A DNA stretch of 64,000 nucleotides from Metellina segmentata (GCA_947359465.1 OX375872.1:12718137-12782136); one strand, 5' to 3'. Positions 21,700-32,081 are shown, counted from the first letter of the stretch. The notes: a model not told the origin generated them from the sequence alone. Program-made: numbers and translations.

Positions 21700-22485
21700 A
21701 ATTCAAGACAAGGGTAATATTCGAAACGACGCTTTGTATGGGATTAGGGGTGTAATTTAAAGTAAAAATTTTACATAACTATTTAAGAACTCAGATTGCA
21801 ATATGGAAGTAGAAACAAAATTTATATGTTAAAAAACTTAAAAGATGGGTTTCGTCGGCAAAAGTGAAACCACGTAAGTCGAAACAATTTGATTTCGAGT
21901 TGTTCCGTACACATGAGCAGTAAAATCTTCCGCATCTATCAAGTCAATTTTTTTTTAGTTTTTTCAACAAGATAGTATATTTAATATACTATCTAGTTGA
22001 AAATATATAATAATATTACACTATACTAATAAATTTTTCGACTTGCGTAGGTTCACTCTTTTGCCGACGATGATGAAAAAAAAGAAAGAAAATTGCTCTC
22101 TTAAGCTGAAGATCGGCTTTGAAGGTGGTCAGTCCCTAAAGGTAAATTCGAACTCGAAATTTTGGAAAACATTTATTTTCCTATATGGATAGTCTATTTT
22201 ATACTTGTGAAACACTTCCTTTTTTTTCAACTCCTAAAACAAGGAAGTGGATATTAATCCCAGTTTTGGTTAACCACCAAGTATTCAAAGTATAAATTTA
22301 TAAGTTTTCGTATTTTACCTCTGAATATCACAAATATGCTACTTGGAAAATTCACTATTTCAATAAGTTCAATTTTAAAAATTAAACAAAGTGCAAATAA
22401 TTATATAAAGAACCTATTGTAACTAAATATATCAATGGATCGAACTTGTTCGAATAATTTGATACCACCCCGTGTGTTATATACA
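21700..22485. other. No recognised gene
   Basis: AT-rich. A perfect local inverted repeat AGATAGTATATTTAATATACTATCT near 21970 could form a hairpin. GGGTTTCGTCGGCAAAAGTGAA near 21846 is answered in inverted form by TTCACTCTTTTGCCGACGATG near 22050, suggesting a small foldback of about 220 bp. Confidence 0.4.
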
Positions 22486-22489
22486 CATA

Positions 22490-22930
22490 ATAAAAATATG
22501 CTGGTGAATATGAATGGGCCTAAATTTGGTCATTTTAATTCAAATGAGTCGTTGAAATCTAGTCATTTTAATACGAACGTGCCGTTGCATCATGTTGTTT
22601 TAATACGAATGATCGTTGAATTGGAATGTCTTAATGCAAACAGTAGTTGAATCCGATTTTTTAATGAAAATGGACCGTTGAAATCTGATCCTTTTAACAT
22701 GAATGGTCAATTTCAACTGGTCGTTTTAATACAAAGTCAGTTTAATTAATAAATGGTCATTGAAATCTAGTTATTTTAATACAAAGGGTCGTTCAATCAA
22801 GTTTTTTTTACGAATGGTCGTTGAAATGAGGCGATTTTCACATGAACAGGCCTTGAATCTGGTTCTTTTAATCAAACGAGTAGTTGAATGTGGTTCTTTT
22901 ATCAAACTGAATCTTGTAATTTGAACACAT
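22490..22930 (+). repeat. Minisatellite, period about 33 bp, first block
   Basis: Degenerate copies of a unit approximated by TTTTAATACAAATGGTCGTT followed by GAATCTGGTTA. About a dozen units are visible, with strong variation in the first half. The same unit resumes at 24190 after about 1.25 kb of SINE1 and LINE sequence. Confidence 0.8.
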
Positions 22931-22976
22931 CGAAAGGTTAAACACCAGGTTACTAGAAATCCTACTCAAATTGAAG

Positions 22977-23208
22977 AGGGCCGCGGAGTGTTGCGAGTTG
23001 CAATCCAATCGACGTTAAATCTGCCGTGCCCTTGAATGTCCTTACTTTGGCGTGGTGTGGAAGTTTGGAAAGTGGGGTGCCAGCTTAGGTGTGACCTCGT
23101 CGTCTGACCATGGTTCAAAATTATGTGGTGTTGTCCTCGGATCTTTCTTTGATTCCGATAGCCCGTTGTGTTGCTCCAGTGCAACGTTAAATCAAACAGC
23201 TGCCTACT
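22977..23208 (+). mobile_element. SINE1 with internal deletions
   Basis: GGGCCGCGGAG is joined directly to TGTTGCGAGTTGCAATCCAA, so the A-box region is deleted. The body continues normally (GGCGTGGTGTGGAAGTTTGG, TGACCATGGTTCAAAATTAT) and ends GCTCCAGTGCAACGTTAAAT. A short deletion lies after GGATCTTTC. Confidence 0.8.
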
Positions 23209-23214
23209 ATCACA

Positions 23215-24120
23215 AGGTTGGTTGGTTGATTTAAGTTTTATGGTATGATTTTATCATTAAAGATGTAAAAACATTAAAAATTAGTGGAAAAAGATTTAGC
23301 GGGAAGTTTTTAGAGGATAAAATATTTGGGGGAAGGTCAATAATATGAGATTGTAATGCAGAGTTAAAACATGTTGATGAACAACATGTAGAAAATAATC
23401 CAAGATACAAAATACAACTGAATTGGATTGAAAAATGTTGATCAGTAGTATAAAATGGATGAAAATGATATTTACAAGTTAAAAGAGTTATGGTATGAAT
23501 GTAGATAAAAATCTCATAGAATAAAAAATCTCGAATGCTATGCAACACGTTAAAAATAGTTGGATGGGTTTCTTCCCAATTAATTTGCATAAAGTTGAAA
23601 CAGAAGTACTAAAAAAGTGAAGACGATGGTTGAAAACGGAGCAGTCAATTAAAATGTGTTCAATTGTGAAGGGGATTATCAGAAAGGAACTCAATTATAT
23701 ATCGAATGCTATTCAAGAAAACAGATATTCGATATTATTATATCCAATGCTAAAACAGGAGTGTCGTTACCGTAATGTTAAAACAGGAGTACTAAAAAAG
23801 TGATGAAGATGATGGTCGAAAACGTCACTTAAAATATGTTGAATTGTGAAGTCTGGAAAAGTCTCTTCCATCGTTACCCACTGATATGTCCTCTCACCCA
23901 AATGCAGTCGTATCTCAATAGACAATGGTATGGATAGGTGTAGTATAATCCCGCCGGGTATAAAAAATTCATACTCCAGGAAAATTATCGCGGGATAATC
24001 CTTGTGGGGCGGGACGCGATGATATAAAGAAAGAAAAAGAGAGAGAAAAAAAGTTCGCGAAATCAGCTTAATCCTTAAAGAAGCGGAGGATGATCTGCAC
24101 AAAGCACGTATTCTCGGAAG
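23215..24120 (-). mobile_element. Degenerate LINE 3' region, partly duplicated
   Basis: Two successive segments, near 23590-23690 and 23765-23870, share ACAGGAGTACTAAAAAAGTG, GATGGT(T/C)GAAAACG and AATATGTT(C/G)AATTGTGAAG phrases. Each encodes on the minus strand a similar FTIEHIL-type peptide. This indicates a duplicated copy of the end of a non-LTR ORF2, followed on the minus strand by 3' untranslated sequence. Together with the SINE1 it separates the two blocks of the 33-bp minisatellite. Confidence 0.55.
23488..23694 (-). pseudogene. LINE ORF2 C-terminal remnant
   Basis: The minus-strand peptide contains FTIEHILIDCSVFNHRLHFF, then TLCKLIGKKP and IAFEIFYSMRFL. This pattern resembles the C-terminal tail of I/Jockey-type ORF2 proteins after RNase H, where a TxEHxLxxCPxF phrase is usual. 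The frame is short, lacks all catalytic domains and shows loss of Cys residues. A related remnant with DFTIQHILSDVFDHH lies at about 23800-23870. Confidence 0.5.
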
Positions 24121-24189
24121 CAGGAAGTGTGGGTACCATTCTTTCCCGAAAAAATAAACCGCACTTCCTAACGCATTGATTTTTGGAAT

Positions 24190-25255
24190 TCCAAATGGTC
24201 GTCGAGTCTGATTATTTATGAACTGGTGAGATCTCTGAATATGAATATTTGAATAAGAGTAATGATTGAATATGAATACTTAAGTGCAAATGGTTGTTGA
24301 ATCTGATTCGCGAGCTTTGTGAGAGTGTTGATGAAATTGATTACTCGAGTAGGAGTTGGATCTGGTTATTTTAATACAAATTGTTGTTGAATTTGGTCAT
24401 TTGGATACAAATGGTCGTTGAATGTGATTGTTTTAATACAAATAGTTGTTGCATCTGATTATTTATGTGAACGAATGAGATGTGAATAATGAATATTTGA
24501 ATAAGAGTAATGAGTGAATATGAATATTTAAGTGCAAATGGTTGTTGATTCTGATTAGTGGATTGGTGAGACTAGATGAAATTGATTACTTAAATAGGAG
24601 TTGGATCTGATTATTTTAATACAAACAGTCGTTGAATCTGATTAATTAAATACAAATGGTCGTTGAATCTGGTAATTTATGAATAAGATCTCTGAATATG
24701 AATATTTCAATAAGTGATGATTGAATCGAAATATTTAATTGCACGTGGTTGTAGAATCTGATTCGTGTGTGGGTTGAGATTGTTGATAAAATTGATTACT
24801 TGAGTACGAGTTAAATTTCGTTGTCTTAATACAAATGGTCGTTGAATCTCGATACTTGAATTTAAATGATTAAACCTGAATATTTAAGTACAAATTGTTG
24901 TAAAATCCGATTCGTGGGTTCGTTCAGTGATTCGGTGGGTTGAAACTGTTGATGAAATTTACAAACTCTGTAAGAGTTGAATCTGGTTCTTTTAATACAA
25001 ATGGTCTTTCAGTCTGATTACGTTAATAAAAATGGTTGTTGAATCCGATTATTTAAGAACAAACGTGGTCTCTGAATTTCACTTTAAATTAAAATAATGA
25101 TTGAAACTGAACATTTAAGTACAAATTGTAACACTTGATTCGTGGGTTTAAACTTGAAGCTGATTACTTGAGTAAATGAGTTGAATCTGGTTATTTCAAT
25201 CCAGATGTGGTTGTTGAATCTTGTAATTTAATATAAATTGTGGTTCAATTTGTTA
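24190..25255 (+). repeat. Minisatellite, period about 33 bp, second block
   Basis: About 30 degenerate units of the same family as 22490-22930. Phrases such as TTTAATACAAATGGTCGTTG and AATCTGATTATTT recur throughout. A higher-order pattern is visible: a GAATATTTAAGTGCAAATGG...GATTCGTGGGTT...TTGATGAAATTGATTACTTG block repeats about four times, indicating amplification of multi-unit cassettes. Confidence 0.8.
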
Positions 25256-25262
25256 TTTTAAC

Positions 25263-25550
25263 AGTCAAGTCGGCCTGCATGCCGAGAGGTTAATGCTCTG
25301 ATCTTCAGTTCAACAGACTCGGGGTTAGTGTCCAGGTTTGGGAATGGATAAACACGCCAATTTAATGGCACAAAAGGAAATAAACACACCAAGGGTAAGT
25401 TACAAAAATCGAACCAGCATCCATACAAATTGCAAGTTTCTAGATCAGCGACCACTGAATCACACTTTCCGAACGGTGATAAAGAGGAATAGAATTCATC
25501 AACATTGCAACGGGCTATTGTCAACAGTACGGGATCCCACAAGAAAGATC
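25263..25550 (+). mobile_element. Possible third tRNA-derived SINE (SINE3)
   Basis: GTCGGCCTGCATGCCGAGAG, then GTTAATGCTCTGATC, and GGGGTTAGTGTCCAGG after about 50 bp, have the spacing of a tRNA head with A and B boxes (TGCCGAGAGG and GGTTAGTGTCC). The body is not shared clearly with SINE1 or SINE2. The last ~45 bp (CAACGGGCTATTGTCAACAG) are a SINE1 minus-strand tail fragment. Only one copy is seen, so family status is inferred. Confidence 0.4.
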
Positions 25551-25559
25551 TGACCTTTC

Positions 25560-25935
25560 TGAAAGAATCATCTTGTGAGAGATTAGGTGTATTCTACAAA
25601 CAAAACGGAATGACTATACGAGCGTTACATTGATTTCGTACACAAGTAATTAAGTGAAGAACTGACCGCGAATTCTATGACACACTGAGTGACCGAAACG
25701 TCAAACAATGAGTAATGGAAGTTAATTTACCATTACCTGGAATCAAAAAAAATCCAATTCCAGAAAAAAAATTTCAAACCTAAATTTGTTTAAACGCGGA
25801 CTCTTTAAAAGAAGGGCATCTACCCCAGATAATAGTTATTTTTAACTCAATTACCACAATATTTGTGTTTCTCATGTGTTTATGGGAATGTTGGTACGCT
25901 TTTTTATGCCGCGTAAAGCAATTGGAGGAGGAAAG
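25560..25935. other. No recognised gene
   Basis: AT-rich, no repeat family identified and no coding signal. Confidence 0.35.
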
Positions 25936-25937
25936 TC

Positions 25938-26085
25938 AGGTGCCAGCTCAGGTGTGTCATCTGAACGTGGTTTAAAATTACGTGTTGTCCTCGGATTTTA
26001 ACCTTTGAGATAGATCTCGGACAGTTGTCAATAGCCCATTGTGTTGCTCCAGTTCGACGTTAATTAAAATACCATACCATTCCAA
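25938..26085 (+). mobile_element. SINE1 3'-half fragment
   Basis: Begins at AGGTGCCAGCTCAGGTGTG and runs through GAACGTGGTTTAAAATTACG to GTTCGACGTTAATTAAAATA and CCATACCA. The 5' half is missing. Confidence 0.8.
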
Positions 26086-26144
26086 CTGCGCTCTACCGCG
26101 ACGTAGTATTTTATAAAGCATCATACAAGCGGAAAAAAATTTAA

Positions 26145-26330
26145 AGAAAGGCCCGCCGTGTTTTAAAGGGCTTACCCACAGCTCTTGCAAGTTGTAGGCG
26201 ACACAGATTCGATTCCTCAATAAGTCCCTTTCTCTCTTCTGCGTAAGAAAAGCTTTCCTCGGGTCTGTCTATTCACTTGACATAATTTGGTGCGCCCATG
26301 CGCCATAAAACCCATCCCAGCCAAACAGGG
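26145..26330 (+). mobile_element. SINE2, plus orientation, diverged
   Basis: The head region GCCCGCCGTGTTTTAAAGGG...GTTGTAGGCGACACAGATTC followed by GATTCC aligns with the tRNA-like head of the copy at 10553-10772. The body ends CCCATGCGCCATAAAACCCA. The middle is diverged, and part of the TGTGTG segment is missing. Confidence 0.55.
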
Positions 26331-26420
26331 AAGATAGATATCAAATATGACGGACTGGGTTCAAATCCTGAAGTGTGTGGGCTCAAAAGACGACAAACAA
26401 TACAATTGAGATTAAAAACT

Positions 26421-26598
26421 AGAGCCCTGTCGGAAGAGTAACGGATTAATAACAGGAGGTTTGCAAGTTCGAATCCAACCAAACACCATCGTGTAAATGG
26501 CGGGTGCACGTTAAATGTATCGTGACCTTAAATCTCACGTTGGCATGTGGAAATTTGGAAAGTGGGGTGCCAGTTCAGATGTTATCTCGCCATCTGAT
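26421..26598 (+). mobile_element. SINE1 5' half
   Basis: Head GAGCCCTGTCGGAAGAGTAA with A and B boxes (CAAGTTCGAATCCAACCAAA), then body to TGCCAGTTCAGATG and CGCCATCTGA. The 3' half is absent. The next unit starts in the opposite orientation, so this is a broken head-to-head arrangement. Confidence 0.8.
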
Positions 26599-26601
26599 AT
26601 A

Positions 26602-26785
26602 ATTGGTAATTTTTAAAGAACTTCGTACTACAGCAACGCAACGGGATTGACGACGGTCCGGGATCAATCCTCCAAAGGAAAGATCCGAGGACAACACCAC
26701 CCATTTTGAACCACGGTCTGATAACGAGGCAAGACCTGAGCAGGCACCCCACTCTCCAAACTTCCACACCAACCCAACGTGAGGT
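26602..26785 (-). mobile_element. SINE1 3' half, first of a tandem pair
   Basis: It reads (in complement) from the 3' end AACTTCGTACTACAGCAACG to CCACACCAACCCAACGTGAG. An almost identical block follows directly, starting again with AATTGGTAATTTTT. Confidence 0.8.
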
Positions 26786-26980
26786 AATTGGTAATTTTTT
26801 AATCGACGTCGTACTAGAACAACACAGCGGGCTATTGACGACGGTCCGGGATCAGTCCCCCAAGGGAAAGATCCGAGGACAACACCACGTAATTTTTGAA
26901 CCATGGTCAGATGACGAGGCAACACCTGAGCTGGCACTCCACTCTCCAAACTTCCACACTAACCCAACGTGAAGACTATC
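26786..26980 (-). mobile_element. SINE1 3' half, second of a tandem pair
   Basis: Shares AATTGGTAATTTTT, GACGACGGTCCGGGATCA, AAAGATCCGAGGACAACACC and CAAACTTCCACAC...AACCCAACGTGA with the preceding block. Both carry AACCCAACGTGA in place of the usual CGCCAACGTGA. This shared variant shows that they arose by local tandem duplication of about 185 bp rather than two insertions. Confidence 0.85.
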
Positions 26981-28150
26981 GGCCCCGTCAGATGTATGTT
27001 TTAGTAAGCTGTGCCACCCCTCCAAGTTTGTCCCATGACCGTAGAATCACCCTGTAATTTCCCCAAGAAGTTCCTCAAGTAACATAACTCGAGATATTTG
27101 AGGGTGATATGTATAGTGGCGAAATTGCAATATACCCTTACCCTTGGGTCGAGAAAGATGGAAGAAAAGCCATCGTAAGAAAGGAGAAAACATTTTCGAC
27201 ATTTTAGGGAACGAGTTTTTAATCCGTTAAGAGGGTACTGGGGATTTGCAAGTAACCATTTTAAAACTTTGCTTTTAAAGGTAAGAATAGAGAACTCTAA
27301 AAGGAAGTATTCACAATACACTAAACATCTTTCAGTATTCATTAATGTTAACACGCGTCTTCCACTTAGGGAAGCACGATGGGAAGTAAATTCACATTTT
27401 CAAAGAAATTTACTTTCACATTTAACCTAGGATTTCTAAATCTATTATTTCAATACTTAAAATTCGGGGAGTTATTTGATTTGAAATATTTTATGATTCT
27501 CTTTTTGAAGACGCGTTTAGTTACGTCGTATTCCATTTCGACTCAAGTCATGACTCAAAATGTGCCGAACCCACTCCTTTATGGTGATAATTTTCTTGTA
27601 CTTAAGAAAAAATACGTGCAACTTGTGTAAACAAGTAAAAATGAATATCAATATGTGAAGGGCTTCGTGATAAGCCACAGAAATATATATTCCGTAATGA
27701 AACATTTTGATAACAAAGGTGTTTAGATGTATACCGTATGTAAGGTTGCCAGAACATCTCTTGTAAAAAGAAGATGTCCCCTTTTTCCGCTCGGATCTTC
27801 TTTTTTTTTACTCTCTTTTTTAAGTCGGATCTTTTTATGTCCTTTTTTTCTCGGTTGTTTACTTTTTGTTCTCTTTGTTCATTATTTCGCATCGTGTTAA
27901 AAAATATTTCACATTTCAAACTTTACGCGCTAATGTATTCACCACAAATAAGCTATTCAAATACGCTAAAATAACAAGCTATTCAAATACGTACCAGATC
28001 TAGTACAATGTACGAAAATCGTACGTATTGTTAAATCGCATCAACGTATAATAGGAAGTTCAACCTCTAGTGTGTATTGAGCTCCATGTTAAAACGTCTC
28101 ATAGGAGATCAAATAGATAACCAATCAGAAATTAGATTTGTGTTAGAATA
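26981..28150. other. No recognised gene
   Basis: A 117-codon minus-strand frame (27001-27354) and a 105-codon minus-strand frame (27602-27919) are open but have no recognisable domain. AAGAAGATGTCC...TTTTT-rich sequence near 27760-27850 is low complexity. Nothing is supported as a gene. Confidence 0.35.
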
Positions 28151-28156
28151 ATAAGA

Positions 28157-28265
28157 ATAAGAAATATTGTTCTTGTATTATATCAGAATTGAAAAGTAAG
28201 AAATATTGTTCTTGTATTATATCAGAGTTGAAAAGTAAGAAATGTTGTTCTTATTGTATCAGAAT
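28157..28265 (+). repeat. Short tandem repeat, period about 40 bp
   Basis: AAGAAATATTGTTCTTGTAT followed by TATATCAGA(A/G)TTGAAAAGT occurs at about 28158, 28198 and 28238. The last copy is partial. Confidence 0.85.
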
Positions 28266-28269
28266 CATC

Positions 28270-29200
28270 TTCTCGCAACCCTAAATGTAAGGATGTATAC
28301 ACACTATAAATCGACCAGAATATTTAAATTTTTTTTATTAATTGAAGATATTTTCCAAGTCTTCTGCTTTCAAACGATAAGATCATGAAACATTCGAAAT
28401 CTTTTTCTAGTTACAAGGGTTTCCGTTAGGTACTGTCCACCATATATACAGGCATGTTTCCAAAACTTTCAACTCGATTTCTGAAGAATTATTTCTGCAA
28501 TAGGATGCTTTCTTCAAACAACAACTCAACAATGAATTGATCTATTCTAATTATCTTTGTGACATGGCAATTGATATAAAACAGCGAAAGTTTTGAACCT
28601 CAAAGTAATTAGTTCAAAATCAATTTTGGGTCGGTTTTTAAACGTTCAAATTCTTGAAAGAAATCTTGATTGATTGATTCTTTAAAAAATATATATATAT
28701 TTTAGACTTCCTGGGTGAAAAAAAATTGCTTAAAAAACTACTTTTTCTAGCAACTCGACGGAGGTTCAATTAATGCGGAATAATTTCTAGCAAAAATTCT
28801 TTTTCGGAACAAATTAGAATTGGAGATAGCATTGCATTTTGAATTTGGAAAAGAAATTAGAAGATATTTAAAAACCAACTGACTAAAAATGCGAAAAGGT
28901 TTGAATGGAGAGTTTCCCCAACAAAATATTGCTGATTCCCCCCCCCCCCAAAAAAAAATCGAACTTTAAAAAAAAAAAAACTTAAGACGATGATGATTAA
29001 AGACAGGACAGACAATTAATGTTAGGTATTGTTATTCAACTGAGGGCACTCTCTCTTAATAAAATATGCTTGTCTTACGCGTACGGTCTTTTATCTTTGC
29101 TTTTAGTGGACGGGCTGGTTCAAGATCATCCTAAACAGAACAGCTACTTCTCCAGTAGCTAAAAGCAAAGTAAAATATTCAAATTAAAAATGAAAGCTTC
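28270..29200. other. No recognised gene
   Basis: AT-rich, with a C12A9-type homopolymer junction near 28938-28960 and a TTTGCTTTTAG/CTAAAAGCAAA inverted pair around 29098 and 29160. No coding or repeat family assignment. Confidence 0.35.
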
Positions 29201-29211
29201 AAGTTCATTAT

Positions 29212-29462
29212 TTAGCCATGCCTAGTTGACACGGAATACCCAACTGCTTAGTTCGAACCCTGCCTAGTTGACATGAAATTGCTAGTTAATTTCGATCCCT
29301 GTCTATGTGATATGGAATGCCAACCACTTCTAATTTCGAACCCTGCCTAACATGGAAGGATGGCTGATTTCGAACTTTGCCTAGTTGACATAGAATGGCT
29401 GGCTACTTTCGATATCTGCCTAGTTATCATGGAATGGATGGCTTACTTGGAACCCTGTTGCC
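29212..29462 (+). repeat. Minisatellite, period about 44 bp, six copies
   Basis: Units built from CTGCCTAGTTGACATGGAAT and GGCTGGCTAATTTCGAACC variants repeat about six times. The last unit ends at GGAACCCTGTTGCC. Confidence 0.85.
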
Positions 29463-29536
29463 AGAATGAAAATACTGGCACGGCAAGGCACTTGTAGAAG
29501 ATCCTAATAGTCCGGGAGCAAGCGTCAGAAAATCGG

Positions 29537-30430
29537 TACCCATTTGTAAACTTTTTAAATGTGACTCAATCATTAGTATTTCAAACCAAGAAACATATGG
29601 CGCTGATCTGCCATATAGGTCATGGGACCGCGACATGTTTATAGCGCTATAAACACATTGCTTTAAATAAATAAATTTTTCTTAAATGTAATTACAAGAA
29701 ACATTGAATGCTTGTTTATAATATAATTTTACATACTGAGTGGTCTGCAATCTTGAAAGTGGGACTGAACAGTTAAAATTACTCTTAAAACTTTAATTTA
29801 AAGAAAAAAAGTCTGCCATCTTTTTCATGAAATTGAAGTATAGCAGATGAAATTAATGTAGTCATTGTATAGTCACCATGTGCTTTTCAAAGCATAATAA
29901 ATTTACAGATATAATATAGGTCGATGAACTAATAATTTGATCAGAATTCAATTGATTTTGAAATAATTCGTAAAAGTCTGTTGTAGGCATTTCGTTTGCG
30001 AAAGGGGATACAAATCTGTAGCGATGTAACGTCTTCGCGATTTTCGCCCTAGCACAGTTAAGAAAATACTATTCAAGCCAGATACGCGTTGGCTAAGTGC
30101 ACCCCAAGTTATAGATGCCAATAAGCATAATTTAAGAGGGAAAGATGTAGTGTTGCCAAAAACTATCAATGATTTTCACGAAAATCATTAAGAGTGCTAT
30201 GGACGCTTAACGGCACTACAAGCGAAATATCGAGCATTTTATGTTTCTTCTGGGCAATCATTTACAGGAGAAAAATAAGCAGAACAAAACTATTTTAAGT
30301 TGTTTTTTTTATTTATAAAACTGTTTCTAGCGCTATAAACATGCCCAGGACCTGCATGGAAGACTAGCGGCATGTTTTCTTGCACTAAATATTAAGGATT
30401 GAGTCAAGTTTAAAAAGTTTGCAAATGAGT
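29537..30430. mobile_element. Foldback element with about 110-bp inverted arms
   Basis: Left arm 29537-29655 contains CATTTGTAAACTTTTTAAAT, GACTCAATCATTAGTATT and CATGTTTATAGCGCTATAAA. The right arm, about 30324-30430, carries the complements in reverse order (CGCTATAAACATGCCCAGGACC, GGATTGAGTCAAGTTTAAAA, GTTTGCAAATGAG). The left copy includes the perfect palindrome TTTATAGCGCTATAAA at 29638-29653. The interior has no clear ORF. Target duplications were not resolved. Confidence 0.55.
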
Positions 30431-30587
30431 CATCCTTTGTGACGGACTACAACTCTACTTTCAAAATACCATCCAAAATGAAATTCGATAAAGTTAAGTC
30501 CAACATTAGTAGCTTTGAAGTCAGGAGGCTTTGGAAATCGGATAGCTAAACTAGAGGATTATTATCCGAGAGCTCAAAGCGGCCTAC

Positions 30588-30792
30588 CTGTCTGGGTTGT
30601 AGACGCTGCAGTCGGTGGTGCCTTCATCATGGGCCGGAACTCTACGAGGGAGAGTGCTGTGGATGAGGAACCAGGACTACGAAGACCAGGGTCTGGAGGT
30701 AGAGAACCGTCCTGCTGCTTTTCCCGGCGCTCTGGATTCATGTCGTGCATGCAACCGCCACTAGGCACTACGCCGCCGCTCAACATCAGTCC
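30588..30792 (-). CDS. Candidate internal coding exon, unidentified host protein
   Basis: On the minus strand the sequence upstream of 30792 ends TTCTGTTGTGCAG, a normal splice acceptor, and the exon ends CCAGACAG before GTAGGC, a normal donor. The 205 bp between (68 codons plus one base) are open. They encode a Gly/Ser/Pro/Met-rich peptide containing MLSGGVVPSGG, CMHDMNPERREKQQDG, SLPPDPGLRSPGSSST and FRPMMKAPPTAASTTQT. G+C is clearly higher than in the flanking AT-rich DNA. No domain was recognised. The composition suits a disordered region of a transcription factor, or the cytoplasmic tail of a receptor. No neighbouring exon was found in the window. Confidence 0.5.
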
Positions 30793-31032
30793 CTGCACAA
30801 CAGAATCAGAAGTTAAGGAGCTGACACTATTACACTATACACATAACACTAATTTTTTTTTTAATTTTCACTTTAAAAATACCGTTTTTTTTTTCAACAA
30901 GGCATTGGCTTACGCTTCAAATCATTTCAGAGAGAAAAATTAAATTTAGCTAATAATTAATTTAGATATAGGCTCATTCGCATGGTCTTTCAACAGTGAT
31001 AGATTTCAATTGCAATTGATTCCGAAAGTCAA

Positions 31033-31130
31033 GTACTGTTGGTTGGTAGGGTTATTTATGGCACAAGGGCCACATCTGACCATGCTGACACAAGACATGC
31101 ATCACCAAGTCATAGACACACACACACAAT
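31033..31130 (-). mobile_element. SINE2 body fragment
   Basis: The plus strand reads TATTTATGGCACAAGGGCCA, CATCTGACCATGCTGACACA, AGACATGCATCACCAAGTCA and a CACACACACACA stretch, the complement of the SINE2 body. Confidence 0.65.
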
Positions 31131-31139
31131 GTTTGAGAG

Positions 31140-31545
31140 CAACACAACGGGCTAGTAGCGACGATCCGGGATCAACCACCGAAGGACCACACAGCGTCAT
31201 TTTGAAGCACGGTCTTAAACGACGCCTGTCAATAAATAAATTTCCATCTTCTGACAGTCTTTTTGAGCAGGTGGTCTATAGTTTTAAGATTGAGTGAATG
31301 TGATGGTTGCTTTTAAAGGGTATTGTTTTTGGTTTTATGGTACAAGAGCCATATTAGGCCATGCTGCAACAGACACGAGGCATACAATATCAAATAATAT
31401 ACAGGCAATCTTAAAACTATGGACCACCTTCTCAACAAGACTGTCAGAAGATGGAAATTTACTTATTTACAGGCGTTATCTGACCGCGCTTCAAAATAAT
31501 GAGGGTGTGGTCCTCGGATGTTTCACTTCAGTGGTATTTATTGTG
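31140..31545. repeat. Foldback made from inverted SINE1/SINE2 fragments
   Basis: The arm at about 31170-31290 (TTTTGAAGCACGGTCTTAAA, AATTTCCATCTTCTGACAGT, GGTCTATAGTTTTAAGATTG) is answered in inverted order at about 31408-31525 (CAATCTTAAAACTATGGACC, CTGTCAGAAGATGGAAATTT, CGCTTCAAAATAATG). The arms are ~120 bp and about 85% complementary. The loop contains a second SINE2 piece (TTTTATGGTACAAGAGCCAT, near 31333). The outer arm ends resemble SINE1 body. Confidence 0.7.
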
Positions 31546-31694
31546 TCACACAGACAAAACGCTCGTGAAATAGTAACCTCAGTAGCATGAATTCTTAAAA
31601 ATAGCTAAATTAGTCTTCTCAAAAGCTTATATCAGTATTTGGTTACATCCTGCACAGCAGATACTTCAAAAAACACTGTGTGGAGCATAGAGAT

Positions 31695-31980
31695 GTAGGT
31701 ATTCTAATTACGTCGCACGGGAGCAACGCACCGGACTACAATCAAACCCTAAGGAAAAGATTCGAGGACAACATCAAGTAATTTTGAACAGATGACGAGA
31801 ACAACGCCTCAGCTGGTACCACACTTTCGAAACTTCAACACCAGGCGGACGTGAGGACACGATAGATCTAACGTGCACCAGCCCCCGAGTACACGACGAT
31901 CTCCAGATAGACCTAGTTTCGAACTCGCTACCATCCGGTCGCTAATCCGTTCCTCTTCCAACTGGGCTACGGCGGCTCTT
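31695..31980 (-). mobile_element. SINE1, near full length
   Basis: Tail complement GTAGGTATTCTAATTACGTC at the left; head complement with AGTTTCGAACTCGCTACCAT, CGCTAATCCGTTCCTCTTCC and GGGCTACGGCGGCTCT at the right. It is moderately diverged. Confidence 0.75.
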
Positions 31981-31982
31981 GA

Positions 31983-32050
31983 TGGTGACGAAATCTAGAT
32001 CAGGTCAGTTTCTTAAATAACGAGATATCTCGTCTATCAATATCTGTTAA
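31983..32050. mobile_element. M1 MITE fragment
   Basis: CTAGATCAGGTCAGTTTCTT followed by AATAACGAGATATCTCGTCT matches the internal unit of family M1. It lies immediately next to the SINE1 head and has neither terminus. Confidence 0.6.
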
Positions 32051-32081
32051 AAAAGCGTGGGGTGGGGGCAATTTTCGTTAA

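Noticed and set aside
27001..27354. 117-codon minus-strand frame
   Set aside because: No recognisable motif; composition like the flanking AT-rich DNA.
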